Positions 16,287-29,028 of a stretch of DNA of 64,000 bases are shown piece by piece. The notes beneath the pieces are model-generated. The model had not been told where the DNA came from, did no database searches, and was given only the letters and a program-made list of their open reading frames with translations. Made by a program: the position numbers and the translations under genes. Within the stretch, counting starts at the first letter, position 1. Each line of letters begins with the position of its first letter. The stretch is from QUBU01 sp014337915 (GTDB lineage Bacteria; Pseudomonadota; Gammaproteobacteria; Steroidobacterales; GCA-2729495), in the NCBI GenBank assembly GCA_030263395.1, contig SZOW01000005.1, positions 62,001-126,000 of the forward strand. The letters run 5' to 3'.

Positions 16287-17033
16287 CTATTTCTTCGCCA
16301 GCCGTTCCACCAGCGCCCGCATACCGGCCTGGGTTTCCTCCGAAAACCAGAGCTGCGTGGCCAGCCGCGCATCGGCCTGCGGTTCCAGCAGGTCGACCAG
16401 CCGCCGCCGCGCCAGCATGCGCGTGCGGTTCATGGCCAGCTGCGGCAGGCCGGCGAGACGCCGCGACCATTCCCAGGCATGGGTCAGCAGCTGGTCGGGC
16501 TCCACCGCTTCATCGAGCAGGCCGATGGCGAGGGCTTCGTCCACCCCCACCAGCTGGGCCGTCATCGCCAGCCGCTGCGCCAGCCGCGCACCAACCAGGT
16601 GCTCGAGCGCCAGCATGATGCAATCCGGCACCGGCAGGCCCACCGCGACTTCATTCAGGCCCATGCGGAAGTTGCCCCGGGCACCGATGCGGTAGTCGCA
16701 GTGGATGGCCAGCACTGCGCCCCCGGCCGGGGCGTGGCCGCTGATGGCCGCCACCACCGGCACCGGACTCACCGCCAGCGCTCGCGTCAGACGGAAGAAC
16801 GCCAGCCAGAACTCCTCCACCGCCGCGCGCGACTGGGGCAGCAGTTCGGGGACGTCGAGGCCGCCGCTGAACATGCCCGGACGGCCGGTGAGGATGACGA
16901 CCCGCGCACCGTCGGCGCAGGCGGCCTGGTGTGCATCGTGCAGGCGCGAAACCAGTTCGGTGTTGAGTGCATTGGCCGGCGGCCGGTCGATGCTGATGGC
17001 CGTGATGCCATCGCGGCTCTCGGTGCGGATCAC
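16287..17033 (-). CDS. enoyl-CoA hydratase/isomerase (crotonase) family protein
   Basis: This is a crotonase-fold enzyme of 248 residues. The start is GTG at 17033 with GGGGAGAGG just upstream. Oxyanion-hole segments FSGGLDVPEL and GHAPAGGAVLA are present. One catalytic glutamate position is kept (GLNEVAVGLPVP), while the second glutamate position of true hydratases appears to be non-acidic (LAQRLAMT). A single glutamate is typical of delta3,delta2-enoyl-CoA isomerases, so an isomerase role in unsaturated fatty acid breakdown is possible. It is the last gene of the long leftward run, 34 bases after ftsB. Confidence 0.85.
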   Translation of the reverse strand: MIRTESRDGITAISIDRPPANALNTELVSRLHDAHQAACADGARVVILTGRPGMFSGGLDVPELLPQSRAAVEEFWLAFFRLTRALAVSPVPVVAAISGHAPAGGAVLAIHCDYRIGARGNFRMGLNEVAVGLPVPDCIMLALEHLVGARLAQRLAMTAQLVGVDEALAIGLLDEAVEPDQLLTHAWEWSRRLAGLPQLAMNRTRMLARRRLVDLLEPQADARLATQLWFSEETQAGMRALVERLAKK

Positions 17034-17067
17034 GTGCCTCTCCCCGGGAACCGGCCTGCGCCCGCGA

Positions 17068-17379
17068 TCAACGGGCGGCCAGGTCGCGGGCCTGCGCGTC
17101 CTGCTTGCCGGTAAAGATGTAGAAGGTTTCGTTGGGACCGATCAGGCCCAGGTCGGAGCGGGCCCGCTCCTCGAGTGCCGAGAAGCCCTGGCGGAGGTCG
17201 GCCACCTCGGCCTCCAGCCGCCGGTTGCGTTCCGCCAGTCCACGATTCTCGGCGCGCTGCTCCACGAGCTGGCCACGCAGCTGCGCGACGCCGCGGAAGC
17301 CGTCCTCCGAAAACCACAGGCGCAGCTGCAGCAGCCCCAGCGCCACGACCAGCGCGATCGAGACTACCCGCAGCAGCAT
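17068..17379 (-). CDS. ftsB: cell division protein FtsB
   Basis: FtsB is a bitopic membrane protein of the FtsQLB divisome complex. It has 103 residues: an N-terminal membrane helix (VVSIALVVALGLLQLRLWF), then a leucine-zipper-like coiled coil (QLVEQRAENRGLAERNRRLEAEVADLR) and the conserved ERARSDLGLIGPNETFY motif before the tail. It lies four bases after eno, the same eno-ftsB pairing as in E. coli, which secures the call despite low sequence conservation. Confidence 0.94.
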   Translation of the reverse strand: MLLRVVSIALVVALGLLQLRLWFSEDGFRGVAQLRGQLVEQRAENRGLAERNRRLEAEVADLRQGFSALEERARSDLGLIGPNETFYIFTGKQDAQARDLAAR

Positions 17380-17383
17380 CAGT

Positions 17384-18670
17384 TCAGCCTCCCAGCTTCA
17401 CCGGAAACGCGGACCGGCCGGCATAGCGCGCAGCCGGCCCCAGCAACTCCTCGATCCGCAGCAGCTGATTGTACTTCGCCATGCGGTCGGAGCGGCAGAG
17501 CGAGCCGGTCTTGATCTGAGTGGCCGCCGTACCCACGGCGATGTCGGCGATGGTGGCGTCCTCGGTCTCGCCCGAACGGTGGGACACCACCGCCGCGTAG
17601 CCGGCCGCGACCGCCATGGCGATCGCCTCGAGGGTCTCGGTCAGCGTGCCGATCTGGTTCGGCTTGATGAGGATCGCATTGGCGATCCTGCGGCGGATAC
17701 CCTCGGCGAGGATGGCGGTGTTGGTGACGAACAGGTCATCCCCCACCAGCTGCACGCGCGTGCCGAGTTCCCGGGTCAGCAGTTCCCAGCCGTCCCAGTC
17801 GCCCTCCGCCATGCCATCCTCGATGGTGACGATGGGATAGGCCTGGACCAGGCCGCCCAGGTAGGCCGAGAACTCCGCCGGCGTGAAGCTGCGGCCCTCG
17901 CCCTCCAGGTGATAGCGACCATCGCGGAAGAACTCCGAGCTGGCGACGTCCAGGCCAAGGTAGATGTCATGGCCGGCGCGGAAACCCGCCTTGTCGATCG
18001 CCGTCATGATGACATCGAGTGCCGCCGAGTTCGACGGCAGGTTCGGCGCGAAGCCGCCCTCGTCGCCCACCGCCGTGCTGAGCTTGCGGGAACCGAGTAC
18101 CGCCTTCAGGGCGTGGAACACTTCGGTGCCATGGCGCAGGGCCTCGCTGAAGGTCGCCGCACCCACCGGCAGGATCATGAACTCCTGGATGTCGACGTTA
18201 TTGTCGGCATGGGCGCCGCCGTTGATGATGTTCATCATCGGCACCGGCATCGCGTACGGTCCGTCACCGAGGCTGCGGAACAGCGGCATGCCGCGATCGC
18301 GCGCCGCCGCCTGGGCGGCCGCCAGCGACACCGCCAGCAGCGCATTGGCGCCGAGCCGCGACTTGTTGTCGGTGCCGTCCAGCGCCCGCAGCCTGGCATC
18401 CACGGCAGCCTGGTCGGCGGCATCCTGCCCGGTGAGGGCATTGCGGATCTCGCCATTGACGTTGGCCACCGCCCTGAGGACGCCCTTGCCGAGGAAGCGC
18501 CTGCGGTCACCGTCACGCAACTCGACCGCCTCGCGGCTGCCGGTGGAGGCGCCAGAGGGCACCGCAGCCCTGCCGAATGCGCCACCGGCGAGTTCGACGT
18601 CCGCCTCGACCGTGGGATTGCCGCGGGAATCGATGATCTCGCGGCCGCGGATGCTGGTGATCTTGCTCAT
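17384..18670 (-). CDS. eno: enolase
   Basis: Enolase interconverts 2-phosphoglycerate and phosphoenolpyruvate. It has 428 residues, the normal bacterial length. The N-terminal signature IRGREIIDSRGNPTVEADV, the flexible loop GASTGSREAVELRDGD and the C-terminal active-site segment SHRSGETEDATIADIAV are complete. It stands between kdsA and ftsB. A GC-rich hairpin (18699-18716) spans the kdsA stop just upstream; whether it affects eno is unknown. Confidence 0.98.
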   Translation of the reverse strand: MSKITSIRGREIIDSRGNPTVEADVELAGGAFGRAAVPSGASTGSREAVELRDGDRRRFLGKGVLRAVANVNGEIRNALTGQDAADQAAVDARLRALDGTDNKSRLGANALLAVSLAAAQAAARDRGMPLFRSLGDGPYAMPVPMMNIINGGAHADNNVDIQEFMILPVGAATFSEALRHGTEVFHALKAVLGSRKLSTAVGDEGGFAPNLPSNSAALDVIMTAIDKAGFRAGHDIYLGLDVASSEFFRDGRYHLEGEGRSFTPAEFSAYLGGLVQAYPIVTIEDGMAEGDWDGWELLTRELGTRVQLVGDDLFVTNTAILAEGIRRRIANAILIKPNQIGTLTETLEAIAMAVAAGYAAVVSHRSGETEDATIADIAVGTAATQIKTGSLCRSDRMAKYNQLLRIEELLGPAARYAGRSAFPVKLGG

Positions 18671-18705
18671 GGGTATACCTGGACTGTTGACAGGACTGCC
18701 CGCGG

Positions 18706-19551
18706 TCAGCCGCGGGCCGGAAGGGAATCCTCGGCGAAGGGCGCGCGCTTCACCGCGCGATCCACTTCGACCAGCGTGGCCAGCAACTCCGCCATCAGCG
18801 GCAATGGCCAGGCGTTGGGCCCGTCGCTCAGGGCCTCGGCCGGGCGCGGATGCGTCTCCATGAACAGGCCGGCCACGCCGGTGGCCACCGCCGCCCGGGC
18901 CAGCGGCGCAATGAACTCGCGCTGGCCGCCTGAAGCATTGCCGCGCGCGCCGGGCAGCTGCACCGAGTGCGTCGCATCGAATACCACCGGGCAGCCGGTG
19001 GCCCGCATCGCCACCAGCGAACGCATGTCGGCCACCAGGTTGTTGTAGCCGAAGCTGAAGCCGCGCTCGCAGACGAGGATCTGCCGGTTGCCGGTCTCAC
19101 GCGCCTTCGCCACCACGTTTTCCATCTCCCAGGGCGAGAGGAACTGGCCCTTCTTGATGTTGACCGGCTTGCCGCAGGCGGCGACGTTGCGGATGAAATT
19201 GGTCTGGCGGCAGAGGAACGCCGGTGTCTGCAGCATGTCCACCACGTCGGCCACCTCGCCGAGCGGCGTGTCCTCGTGCACATCCGTCAGCACCGGCACA
19301 CCCAGCTGGCGGCGCACTTCGGCCAGCGCGCGCAGGCCTGCCTCCAGCCCGGGGCCGCGAAAGCTCGCGGCTGAGGAGCGGTTGGCCTTGTCGAAGGACG
19401 CCTTGAAGATGAATGGCACAGCGAGCCGTCTGGTGATCTCGCGCAGCTCGGCGGCCACCTCCAGCACCAGACCCTGACTCTCGATGACGCAGGGTCCGGC
19501 GATGAGGAACAGCGGCTGGCCGGGCCCAGCCTGGAAATCCGGCAGCTTCAT
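18706..19551 (-). CDS. kdsA: 3-deoxy-8-phosphooctulonate (KDO-8-P) synthase
   Basis: KdsA condenses phosphoenolpyruvate with arabinose-5-phosphate to give KDO-8-phosphate for the lipopolysaccharide core. It has 281 residues. Segments typical of the family are LIAGPCVIES, FKASFDKANRSS, GLRALAEVRRQLGVPVLTDVH and the phosphate-binding loop ATHSVQLPG. Its ATG overlaps the pyrG stop as ATGA. The product supplies KDO for the lipid A made by the lpx genes further upstream in the same run. Confidence 0.97.
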   Translation of the reverse strand: MKLPDFQAGPGQPLFLIAGPCVIESQGLVLEVAAELREITRRLAVPFIFKASFDKANRSSAASFRGPGLEAGLRALAEVRRQLGVPVLTDVHEDTPLGEVADVVDMLQTPAFLCRQTNFIRNVAACGKPVNIKKGQFLSPWEMENVVAKARETGNRQILVCERGFSFGYNNLVADMRSLVAMRATGCPVVFDATHSVQLPGARGNASGGQREFIAPLARAAVATGVAGLFMETHPRPAEALSDGPNAWPLPLMAELLATLVEVDRAVKRAPFAEDSLPARG

Positions 19552-21194
19552 GCCTGGGCCACGGCCGGCAGCGTCCCGCTGCGGGCATCACGCGCAGCCT
19601 GCACGAAACCGCGGAACAGCGGGTGGCCATCACGCGGGTTGGAACTGAATTCGGGGTGGAACTGGCAGGCCATGAACCAGGGGTGGTCGGCGAGTTCGAC
19701 CAGCTCGACGAGGCCATCCACCGAGAATCCCGAAAACACCAGCCCGGCAGCCTGCAGGCGCTCGAGGTAGCGGTTGTTGAACTCGTAGCGGTGGCGATGC
19801 CGCTCGCGGATGACGTCACGGCCATAAAGCCGGCGCGCCCTGGTGCCCGCCTGCAGGCGGCAGTCCTGGGCACCGAGGCGCATGGTTCCGCCGAGGTCGG
19901 ATTGCTGCGAGCGGGCCTGGGTGCTGCCGTCGCGGTCCTGCCACTCGGTGATCAGCGCGATGACCGGATCAGGGGTGCCAGCGTCGAACTCCGTACTGTG
20001 CGCCCTGGGCAGGCCGGCCACGTGGCGCGCGAACTCGATCACCGCCACCTGCAGGCCGAGGCAGATGCCGAGGTAGGGCACGCGGCGCTCGCGCGCGAAC
20101 CGCACCGCCGCGATCTTGCCCTCGATGCCGCGGTCGCCGAAGCCGCCGGGCACCAGCACCGCATCCACGTCCTCGAGGCAGCCGGTGCCGGCGGTCTCCA
20201 GTGCCCGGGCCTCGACGTAGCGGATGTCGACCCGGGTGCGGGTGCCGATGCCGGCATGCTGCAGGGCTTCGGCGAGGGAAATGTAGGAATCACGGAAGTC
20301 CACGTACTTGCCGACCATGGCAATGGTGACCGTCGCTTCGGGCTTCTGCCGCGCAGCCACCACCGCTTCCCACTCCCGGAGGTCGGCCGGTGGCAGTTGC
20401 AGGCCAAAGCGCTCGACGATGATCTGGTCGAGCCCCTGTTCGCGGAACACCATCGGCAGGCGGTAGATGTCGTCGACATCCACCGCGGAGATGACCGCGC
20501 GCTCCTGCACGTTGGTGAACAGCGCGATCTTGCGCCGCTGTTCCGGCGGCAGCGCCTGTTCCGAGCGGCACACCAGGACGTCGGGCTGGATGCCGATGGA
20601 GCGCAGCTCCTTCACCGAGTGCTGGGTCGGCTTGGTCTTGATCTCCGCCGAGGTGGCGATGTACGGCACCAGCGTCAGGTGCACGTACACCACATGTCCC
20701 GGGCCTAGGTCGACCCCGACCTGGCGGATCGCCTCGAGGAACGGCAGCGACTCGATGTCGCCCACGGTGCCGCCGATCTCGACGATGCAGATGTCGGATT
20801 CCCCGGCGCCGAGCGCGATGCTGCGCTTGATTTCGTCGGTGATATGCGGGATGACCTGCACGGTCGCCCCCAGGTAGTCACCGCGCCGTTCCTTGGCGAT
20901 CACGCTGCCATAGATACGCCCGGTGGTGAAATTGCTGTGCCGGCCGGTGGTGGTGCGCACGAAGCGCTCGTAGTGGCCGAGGTCGAGGTCGGTCTCGGTG
21001 CCATCCTCGGTGACGAACACCTCGCCGTGCTGGAACGGGCTCATGGTGCCGGGATCCACGTTGAGGTACGGGTCCAGCTTGACCATGCTGACCTTCAGAC
21101 CGCGCGCCTCGAGGATGGCGCCCAGGGAGGCCGAGGTGATCCCCTTGCCCAGCGAGGAGACTACGCCACCGGTCACGAACACATAGCGCGGCAT
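19548..21194 (-). CDS. pyrG: CTP synthase
   Basis: PyrG aminates UTP to CTP with glutamine and ATP. It has 548 residues in two domains. The synthetase domain opens with TGGVVSSLGKGITSASLGAIL and has the expected EIGGTVGDIESLPFLEA segment. The C-terminal class I glutaminase has the nucleophile PYLGICLGLQ and the CQFHPEFSS histidine-glutamate pair. It is coupled to kdsA by ATGA; CTP is also the cofactor used by KdsB and CdsA in envelope synthesis. Confidence 0.98.
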   Translation of the reverse strand: MPRYVFVTGGVVSSLGKGITSASLGAILEARGLKVSMVKLDPYLNVDPGTMSPFQHGEVFVTEDGTETDLDLGHYERFVRTTTGRHSNFTTGRIYGSVIAKERRGDYLGATVQVIPHITDEIKRSIALGAGESDICIVEIGGTVGDIESLPFLEAIRQVGVDLGPGHVVYVHLTLVPYIATSAEIKTKPTQHSVKELRSIGIQPDVLVCRSEQALPPEQRRKIALFTNVQERAVISAVDVDDIYRLPMVFREQGLDQIIVERFGLQLPPADLREWEAVVAARQKPEATVTIAMVGKYVDFRDSYISLAEALQHAGIGTRTRVDIRYVEARALETAGTGCLEDVDAVLVPGGFGDRGIEGKIAAVRFARERRVPYLGICLGLQVAVIEFARHVAGLPRAHSTEFDAGTPDPVIALITEWQDRDGSTQARSQQSDLGGTMRLGAQDCRLQAGTRARRLYGRDVIRERHRHRYEFNNRYLERLQAAGLVFSGFSVDGLVELVELADHPWFMACQFHPEFSSNPRDGHPLFRGFVQAARDARSGTLPAVAQA

Positions 21195-21329
21195 CGGGAA
21201 CCCATCCAGAAAAGCATGTGCCCGGCCCGGAACTCACCCGGCCCAGGCCGTTGCGACGGAGCGATCAGATGGGAGAGGAAAGGTACCAGATAGGCCCGGT
21301 GGCGACAATCGACCGACGGCCTGCCGTCC

Positions 21330-22658
21330 CTACTCGATGGGCGGGTGCTGGTCCCAGCGCACGCGCAGGCCTGGTTCGCCGGCAACGGCGACGAACTCGT
21401 GGGCGATCCACAGCCCGGCCACCGCGACCAGTTCGCCGCCCGCGTACAGCAGCGGGATCCGGTCGCGCATCCAGGGAACCACGCCGCGCTCCTGCAGCAG
21501 TTTCTTCAGTTCCCGGTGGTGGCCCTCGCCCGCCGGCCGCAAGCGCTCGCCGCCGCGACGCAGGCGCACCGTGAGCAGCGTGCCGACCCGCCGGGGCGCC
21601 AGGCCACCGGAACCCGCGCGCGCCAGGCCGATGCGGCCAATGCCGCCGCAGTCCAGGTGGGCGCCGGCCCGTACCGGCAACTCAGCAGCCAGTGGCGCCA
21701 CCGGCGCCAGCGGTGGCTGGATGTAGAGGCTGCCGCGGAAGCGGCGCAGTTCCCCTCCCGGCCAGGCGAGGAGCGGACGGCGATCGGCACCGGCCTGCAG
21801 CAACTGCGCCAGCCCGGCACGCAGGCGCCGCTGCGGCGGCGTCGATCCGGTTTCGCGGCGGCAGAGGTAGCGCAGCAGGTTGCGCTGGTGCGGCTCGGGC
21901 AACTGCGCCAGCAGTGCAACCTGGACCCTGCCCCGGCGCGATACGCGCCGCGCATCGCCGGCCGCGAGGTCCTCGAGCAGCTGCGCCGCCTCGGCACAGA
22001 GCTGCGCGCTGCGGGCCATGGACCCGGCAGCCGCGGGCCAGCGGCTGCCGAGCAGCGGCAGCAGCTGCAGGCGCAGGAAGTTCCGGTCCAGCCGCGGGTC
22101 GCTGTTGGCGGGATCCTCTATCCAGTGGATCCCGGCGGCATGGGCATACTCGCGCAATGCGGTTCGCGGCAGCGCCAGCAACGGCCGCAACAGCCTCACC
22201 TCGCCGCGCCAGCCATCACTGGCGATGCCGCCCAGCCCGGCGGGCCCGGAACCGCGCAGCAGGTTCAGCAGCAGGGTCTCGACCTGGTCGTCGCGATGGT
22301 GTGCTGTCACCAGCATTTCCCCGGGACGCAGGCCCGCCAGCAGTGCCTGGTAGCGTGCCTGGCGCGCGGCGGCCTCCAGGCCCTCGCCCGCAGGCAGCAC
22401 CGTGACCCGGCAGCTGGAAAACGCCACGCCCAGACCCGCACACAGCGCTGCGCAGTGCTCCCCCCAGCGGGCGGCATCCGCGTGCAGGCCATGGTCGATG
22501 TAGACGGCGCGCAGGCCGGACACGGGGCGCAACCGCGCCAGTGCATGCAGCAGCACCGAGGAATCCAGGCCACCGCTCAGGGCGACACAGAGCCCTGCGC
22601 TCCCGTCCTGCGGGAAGGCGGCCAGTGCACTGCGGATGGCGTCAGTGACGCTGTCCAC
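21330..22658 (-). CDS. tilS: tRNA(Ile)-lysidine synthase
   Basis: TilS modifies C34 of the minor tRNA-Ile to lysidine so that it reads AUA. It has 442 residues from a GTG start. The PP-loop is VALSGGLDSSVLLHAL at about residues 25-40, with DHGLHADAARWGEHC and TAHHRDDQVETLLLNLLRGSG following, then substrate-binding and C-terminal TilS domains (LLTVRLRRGGERLRPAGEGHH). It lies between accA (27 bases) and pyrG (135 bases), as in several gammaproteobacteria. Confidence 0.95.
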   Translation of the reverse strand: MDSVTDAIRSALAAFPQDGSAGLCVALSGGLDSSVLLHALARLRPVSGLRAVYIDHGLHADAARWGEHCAALCAGLGVAFSSCRVTVLPAGEGLEAAARQARYQALLAGLRPGEMLVTAHHRDDQVETLLLNLLRGSGPAGLGGIASDGWRGEVRLLRPLLALPRTALREYAHAAGIHWIEDPANSDPRLDRNFLRLQLLPLLGSRWPAAAGSMARSAQLCAEAAQLLEDLAAGDARRVSRRGRVQVALLAQLPEPHQRNLLRYLCRRETGSTPPQRRLRAGLAQLLQAGADRRPLLAWPGGELRRFRGSLYIQPPLAPVAPLAAELPVRAGAHLDCGGIGRIGLARAGSGGLAPRRVGTLLTVRLRRGGERLRPAGEGHHRELKKLLQERGVVPWMRDRIPLLYAGGELVAVAGLWIAHEFVAVAGEPGLRVRWDQHPPIE

Positions 22659-22685
22659 GTGCGCCGCAGCCGCGATGGTCGCGCA

Positions 22686-23645
22686 TCAGCTCTCGCGGAA
22701 GCGGCCGAAGGACTGCAGCCGTGCCTGGCGCCGCTTCAGCAGTTCCGCAGCATCCAGCAGCTCCAGGTCGCGCAGGTTGAGCAGCAGCGCGCTGCGCAGG
22801 CTGGCCGCCGTGGCCGCGGGGTCGCGGTGCGCTCCGCCCAGCGGCTCGCGCACCACCTCGTCCACCAGGCCCAGCTCCAGCAACCGCGGGGCGGTGATGC
22901 CCATGGCCTCCGCGGCGGTCTCGGCCTTCTCGGCACTCTTCCACAGGATGCTGGCGCAGCCCTCCGGGGAGATCACCGAATAGACCGCATACTCCAGCAT
23001 GATGACACGGTCGGCGACGCCGATGGCGAGCGCGCCACCGGAGCCGCCCTCGCCGATCACCACGCTGATGATCGGCGTCTTCAGCCGCGCCATTTCGAAC
23101 AGGTTGCGGGCGATGGCCTCGCTCTGGCCGCGTTCCTCGGCGTCGAGCCCCGGATAGGCGCCCGGGGTATCGATCAGCGTAATCACCGGCAGGTGGAAGC
23201 GCTCGGCCAGCTGCATCAGCCGCAACGCCTTGCGGTAACCCTCGGGTTTCGGCATGCCGTAGTTGCGCCGGACCCGTGACTTGGTGTCGCGGCCCTTCTG
23301 GTGGCCGATGAACATCACCGGCTTGCCCTCCAGCCGGCCGAGGCCGCCGACGATGGCCGGATCATCGGCGAACATGCGCTCGCCGTGCAGTTCCTGGAAG
23401 TCGGGGCTGATCACCTCCAGGTAGTCCAGCGTGTAGGGCCGCAACGGATGCCGGGCGAGCTGCGCGACCTGCCAGGAACTCAGGTTGGCGAAGATACTGC
23501 GCGTCAGAGCCTCGCTCTTTTCCTTGAGGCGCTCGATCTCGTCGCTGATGTTGATCTCGGAGTCGTCGCCGACGAACCGCAGCTCGTCGATCTTCGCCTC
23601 GAGCTCGGCAATCGGCTGTTCGAAGTCCAGGAACTTGAGATCCAT
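22686..23645 (-). CDS. accA: acetyl-CoA carboxylase carboxyltransferase subunit alpha
   Basis: AccA is half of the carboxyltransferase that makes malonyl-CoA. The ATG at 23645 (MDLKFLDFEQPIAELEAKIDEL) gives 319 residues, matching E. coli in length. The segments GHQKGRDTKSRVRRNYGMPKPEG and TLIDTPGAYPGLDAEERGQSEAIA form the typical crotonase-like core, with IGEGGSGGALAIGVAD at the oxyanion region. It follows dnaE by 66 bases, and that gap carries a plausible promoter. Confidence 0.97.
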   Translation of the reverse strand: MDLKFLDFEQPIAELEAKIDELRFVGDDSEINISDEIERLKEKSEALTRSIFANLSSWQVAQLARHPLRPYTLDYLEVISPDFQELHGERMFADDPAIVGGLGRLEGKPVMFIGHQKGRDTKSRVRRNYGMPKPEGYRKALRLMQLAERFHLPVITLIDTPGAYPGLDAEERGQSEAIARNLFEMARLKTPIISVVIGEGGSGGALAIGVADRVIMLEYAVYSVISPEGCASILWKSAEKAETAAEAMGITAPRLLELGLVDEVVREPLGGAHRDPAATAASLRSALLLNLRDLELLDAAELLKRRQARLQSFGRFRES

Positions 23646-23676
23646 CTGCGGGCGGTCCGGGGGTCTGCGCGCTGAC

Positions 23677-23704
23677 ACTATAGCGGCCCGGCCGCCGTGC
23701 ACAA
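23677..23704 (-). promoter_or_regulatory. possible accA promoter
   Basis: On the minus strand TTGTGC (23699-23704) and TATAGT (23677-23682) are separated by 16 bases in the 66-base dnaE-accA gap. The -10 matches consensus at five of six places; the -35 matches at only three. It would give accA its own promoter inside the long gene run. Confidence 0.4.
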
Positions 23705-23711
23705 GCGCCGG

Positions 23712-27196
<3,485 letters not shown>

Positions 27197-27200
<4 letters not shown>

Positions 27201-27826
27201 GCGCGGACACCGCAAGCAGCGACCGCGCGCACCGGTGCGTAGCTCAGCCGATGGGCCGCGCAGGGACCGAGGCGCAGCAGTGCCGCGCGGTGCTCGGCCG
27301 TGGGATAACCCTTGTGGCGGGCGAAGCCGTATCCCGGGTGGGCGACCTCCAGTTCGAGCATCTCGGCATCGCGCGCCAGCTTCGCGAGGATGGAAGCGGC
27401 GGCGATCGCCGGGCAGGAGCGGTCACCACCGACCACGGCGCGCACCGGGCCGGCGAAGCCGGCGAAGCGCGGGGCACGGTTGCCGTCCACGGCCAGCTCC
27501 TGCGGTACCACGGCGAGGCCCGCCACCGCGCGCTGCATGGCGAGGAACGTCGCGTTGAGGATGTTCAGGCGGTCGATCTCCGCCACCGTGGCCCGGCCCA
27601 GCGCCCAGGCCAGGGCTTCGGCATGGATACGCCCGGCGACGCGTTGACGCTGCGCTGCCGACAGCAGCTTGGAATCCCGTACGCCTTCGATGGCCTGGCC
27701 CGGCGCCAGCACCACCACCGCGGCCACGACGGCCCCGGCCAGCGGGCCGCGGCCCGCTTCATCCACCCCGCCGATGCCGGCTGGTACCGGCAGCGTGGCA
27801 GCGGGAACATCGCGACGCGGGATCAT
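27197..27826 (-). CDS. rnhB: ribonuclease HII
   Basis: RNase HII removes ribonucleotides and RNA primers from DNA. It has 209 residues. The N-terminal signature GGVDEAGRGPLAGAVVAAVV carries the first catalytic Asp-Glu pair; RDSKLLS and VGGDRSCPAIAAASILAKLARD carry others, and the GYPTAEHRAAL ending is typical. It follows lpxB by 36 bases and is coupled to dnaE by GTGA. A TATAAT nine bases before the ATG raises the possibility of an additional near-leaderless transcript. Confidence 0.96.
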
Positions 27827-27862
27827 GGAAGCGGATTATAGGGACGAACCCCGCCCGCAACC

Positions 27863-29002
27863 TCAGGGACGGCCGGCCACCTCCAGCGTGGCGCGGGCAG
27901 CCGTGGCACTGGCATCCTGGCGCAACGCCCGATGCAGTTCGGCAAAGCGCGCGGCCAGTGTCGCCTGCCGCTGCGGCGAGCGCAGGATCGCCGCCAGCTC
28001 CGCAGCCAGGCGCGGGCCGGTGACCTCCGACTGCAGCAGTTCCGGCACCAGGGCCGCGTCGGCCAGCAGGTTGGGCAGCGAAAAGAACTTGACGTCCACC
28101 AGCCGCAGGGTCCGCGCCAGCCAGTAGGTGAGCGGCGCGAAGCGGTAGGCAACCACCATCGGCCTGCCGACCAGCGCCGCTTCCAGCGTGGCAGTGCCCG
28201 AAGCCAGCAGCAGGCCATCGCTCGCGGCCATGACTTCGCGGGCACGCCCATCCACCAGCCGCAGGGGCGGCGTACCCGGATGGCGTGCGAGTCCGGCTTC
28301 GAAGGCAGCGCGCACTTCCCGGCTGGCCATCGGCGCCATGAACTGCATGTCCGGCCAGTCGCGCGCGAGAATGGCGGCCGCTTCGAGGAATGGCGCGCCG
28401 AGGCGCGTCACCTCGCCGAGCCGGCTTCCCGGCAACAGGCCCACCACCGGCCCGGCACCGAGCCCGAGGGCGCGGCGTGCCGCATCGCGGTCGTTCTCCA
28501 TGGGGATCAGGTCGGCCAGCGGATGGCCGACGAAAGTCGCGGGCACCCCTGCCGCCTCGAGGAACGGCGCCTCGAACGGCAGCAGGCACAGCACCCGGTC
28601 GCAGGCCGCGCGCAGCAGCCGCACCCGGCCACGGCGCCAGGCCCAGACACTGGGCGAGACGTAGTGCACGGTGCGCACGCCAGCGCGCCGCAGGACCGGT
28701 TCGATCCGCAGGTTGAAATCCGGAGCGTCGATGCCGACGTAGACATCCGGTGGCTCGGCGAGCAGGCGGCGCAGCAGCGTGCGCCTCAGTCCCGCCAGCC
28801 GCGGCAGGTGCCGCAGCACCTCGGCCAGGCCCATCACCGCGAGTTCATCGGCGGCAAACCAGGCCTCGCAGCCCGCGGCGCGCATCGCCGGGCCGGCAAC
28901 TCCGGCGAAGCGCGCCTGCGGACACAGGCGGCGCAAGGCGCCGATCAGCCCGGCGCCCAGCTGGTCGCCCGAGGCTTCACCGGCAACCAGGACGATGCGC
29001 AT
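27863..29002 (-). CDS. lpxB: lipid-A-disaccharide synthase
   Basis: LpxB joins UDP-diacylglucosamine and lipid X to give the lipid A disaccharide at the inner membrane. The ATG at 29002 (MRIVLVAGEASGDQLGAGLI) gives 379 residues. The GT-B core shows YVSPSVWAWRRGRV, LCLLPFEAPFLEAAGVPATFVGHPLAD and the donor site LASGTATLEAALVGRPMVVAYR. It is 26 bases after lpxA. The longer in-frame stretch upstream to 30010 is antisense overlap of lpxA and is not coding. Confidence 0.96.
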   Translation of the reverse strand: MRIVLVAGEASGDQLGAGLIGALRRLCPQARFAGVAGPAMRAAGCEAWFAADELAVMGLAEVLRHLPRLAGLRRTLLRRLLAEPPDVYVGIDAPDFNLRIEPVLRRAGVRTVHYVSPSVWAWRRGRVRLLRAACDRVLCLLPFEAPFLEAAGVPATFVGHPLADLIPMENDRDAARRALGLGAGPVVGLLPGSRLGEVTRLGAPFLEAAAILARDWPDMQFMAPMASREVRAAFEAGLARHPGTPPLRLVDGRAREVMAASDGLLLASGTATLEAALVGRPMVVAYRFAPLTYWLARTLRLVDVKFFSLPNLLADAALVPELLQSEVTGPRLAAELAAILRSPQRQATLAARFAELHRALRQDASATAARATLEVAGRP

Positions 29003-29028
29003 GGCGGCCGGCGCTGCCGGTCCACGGG

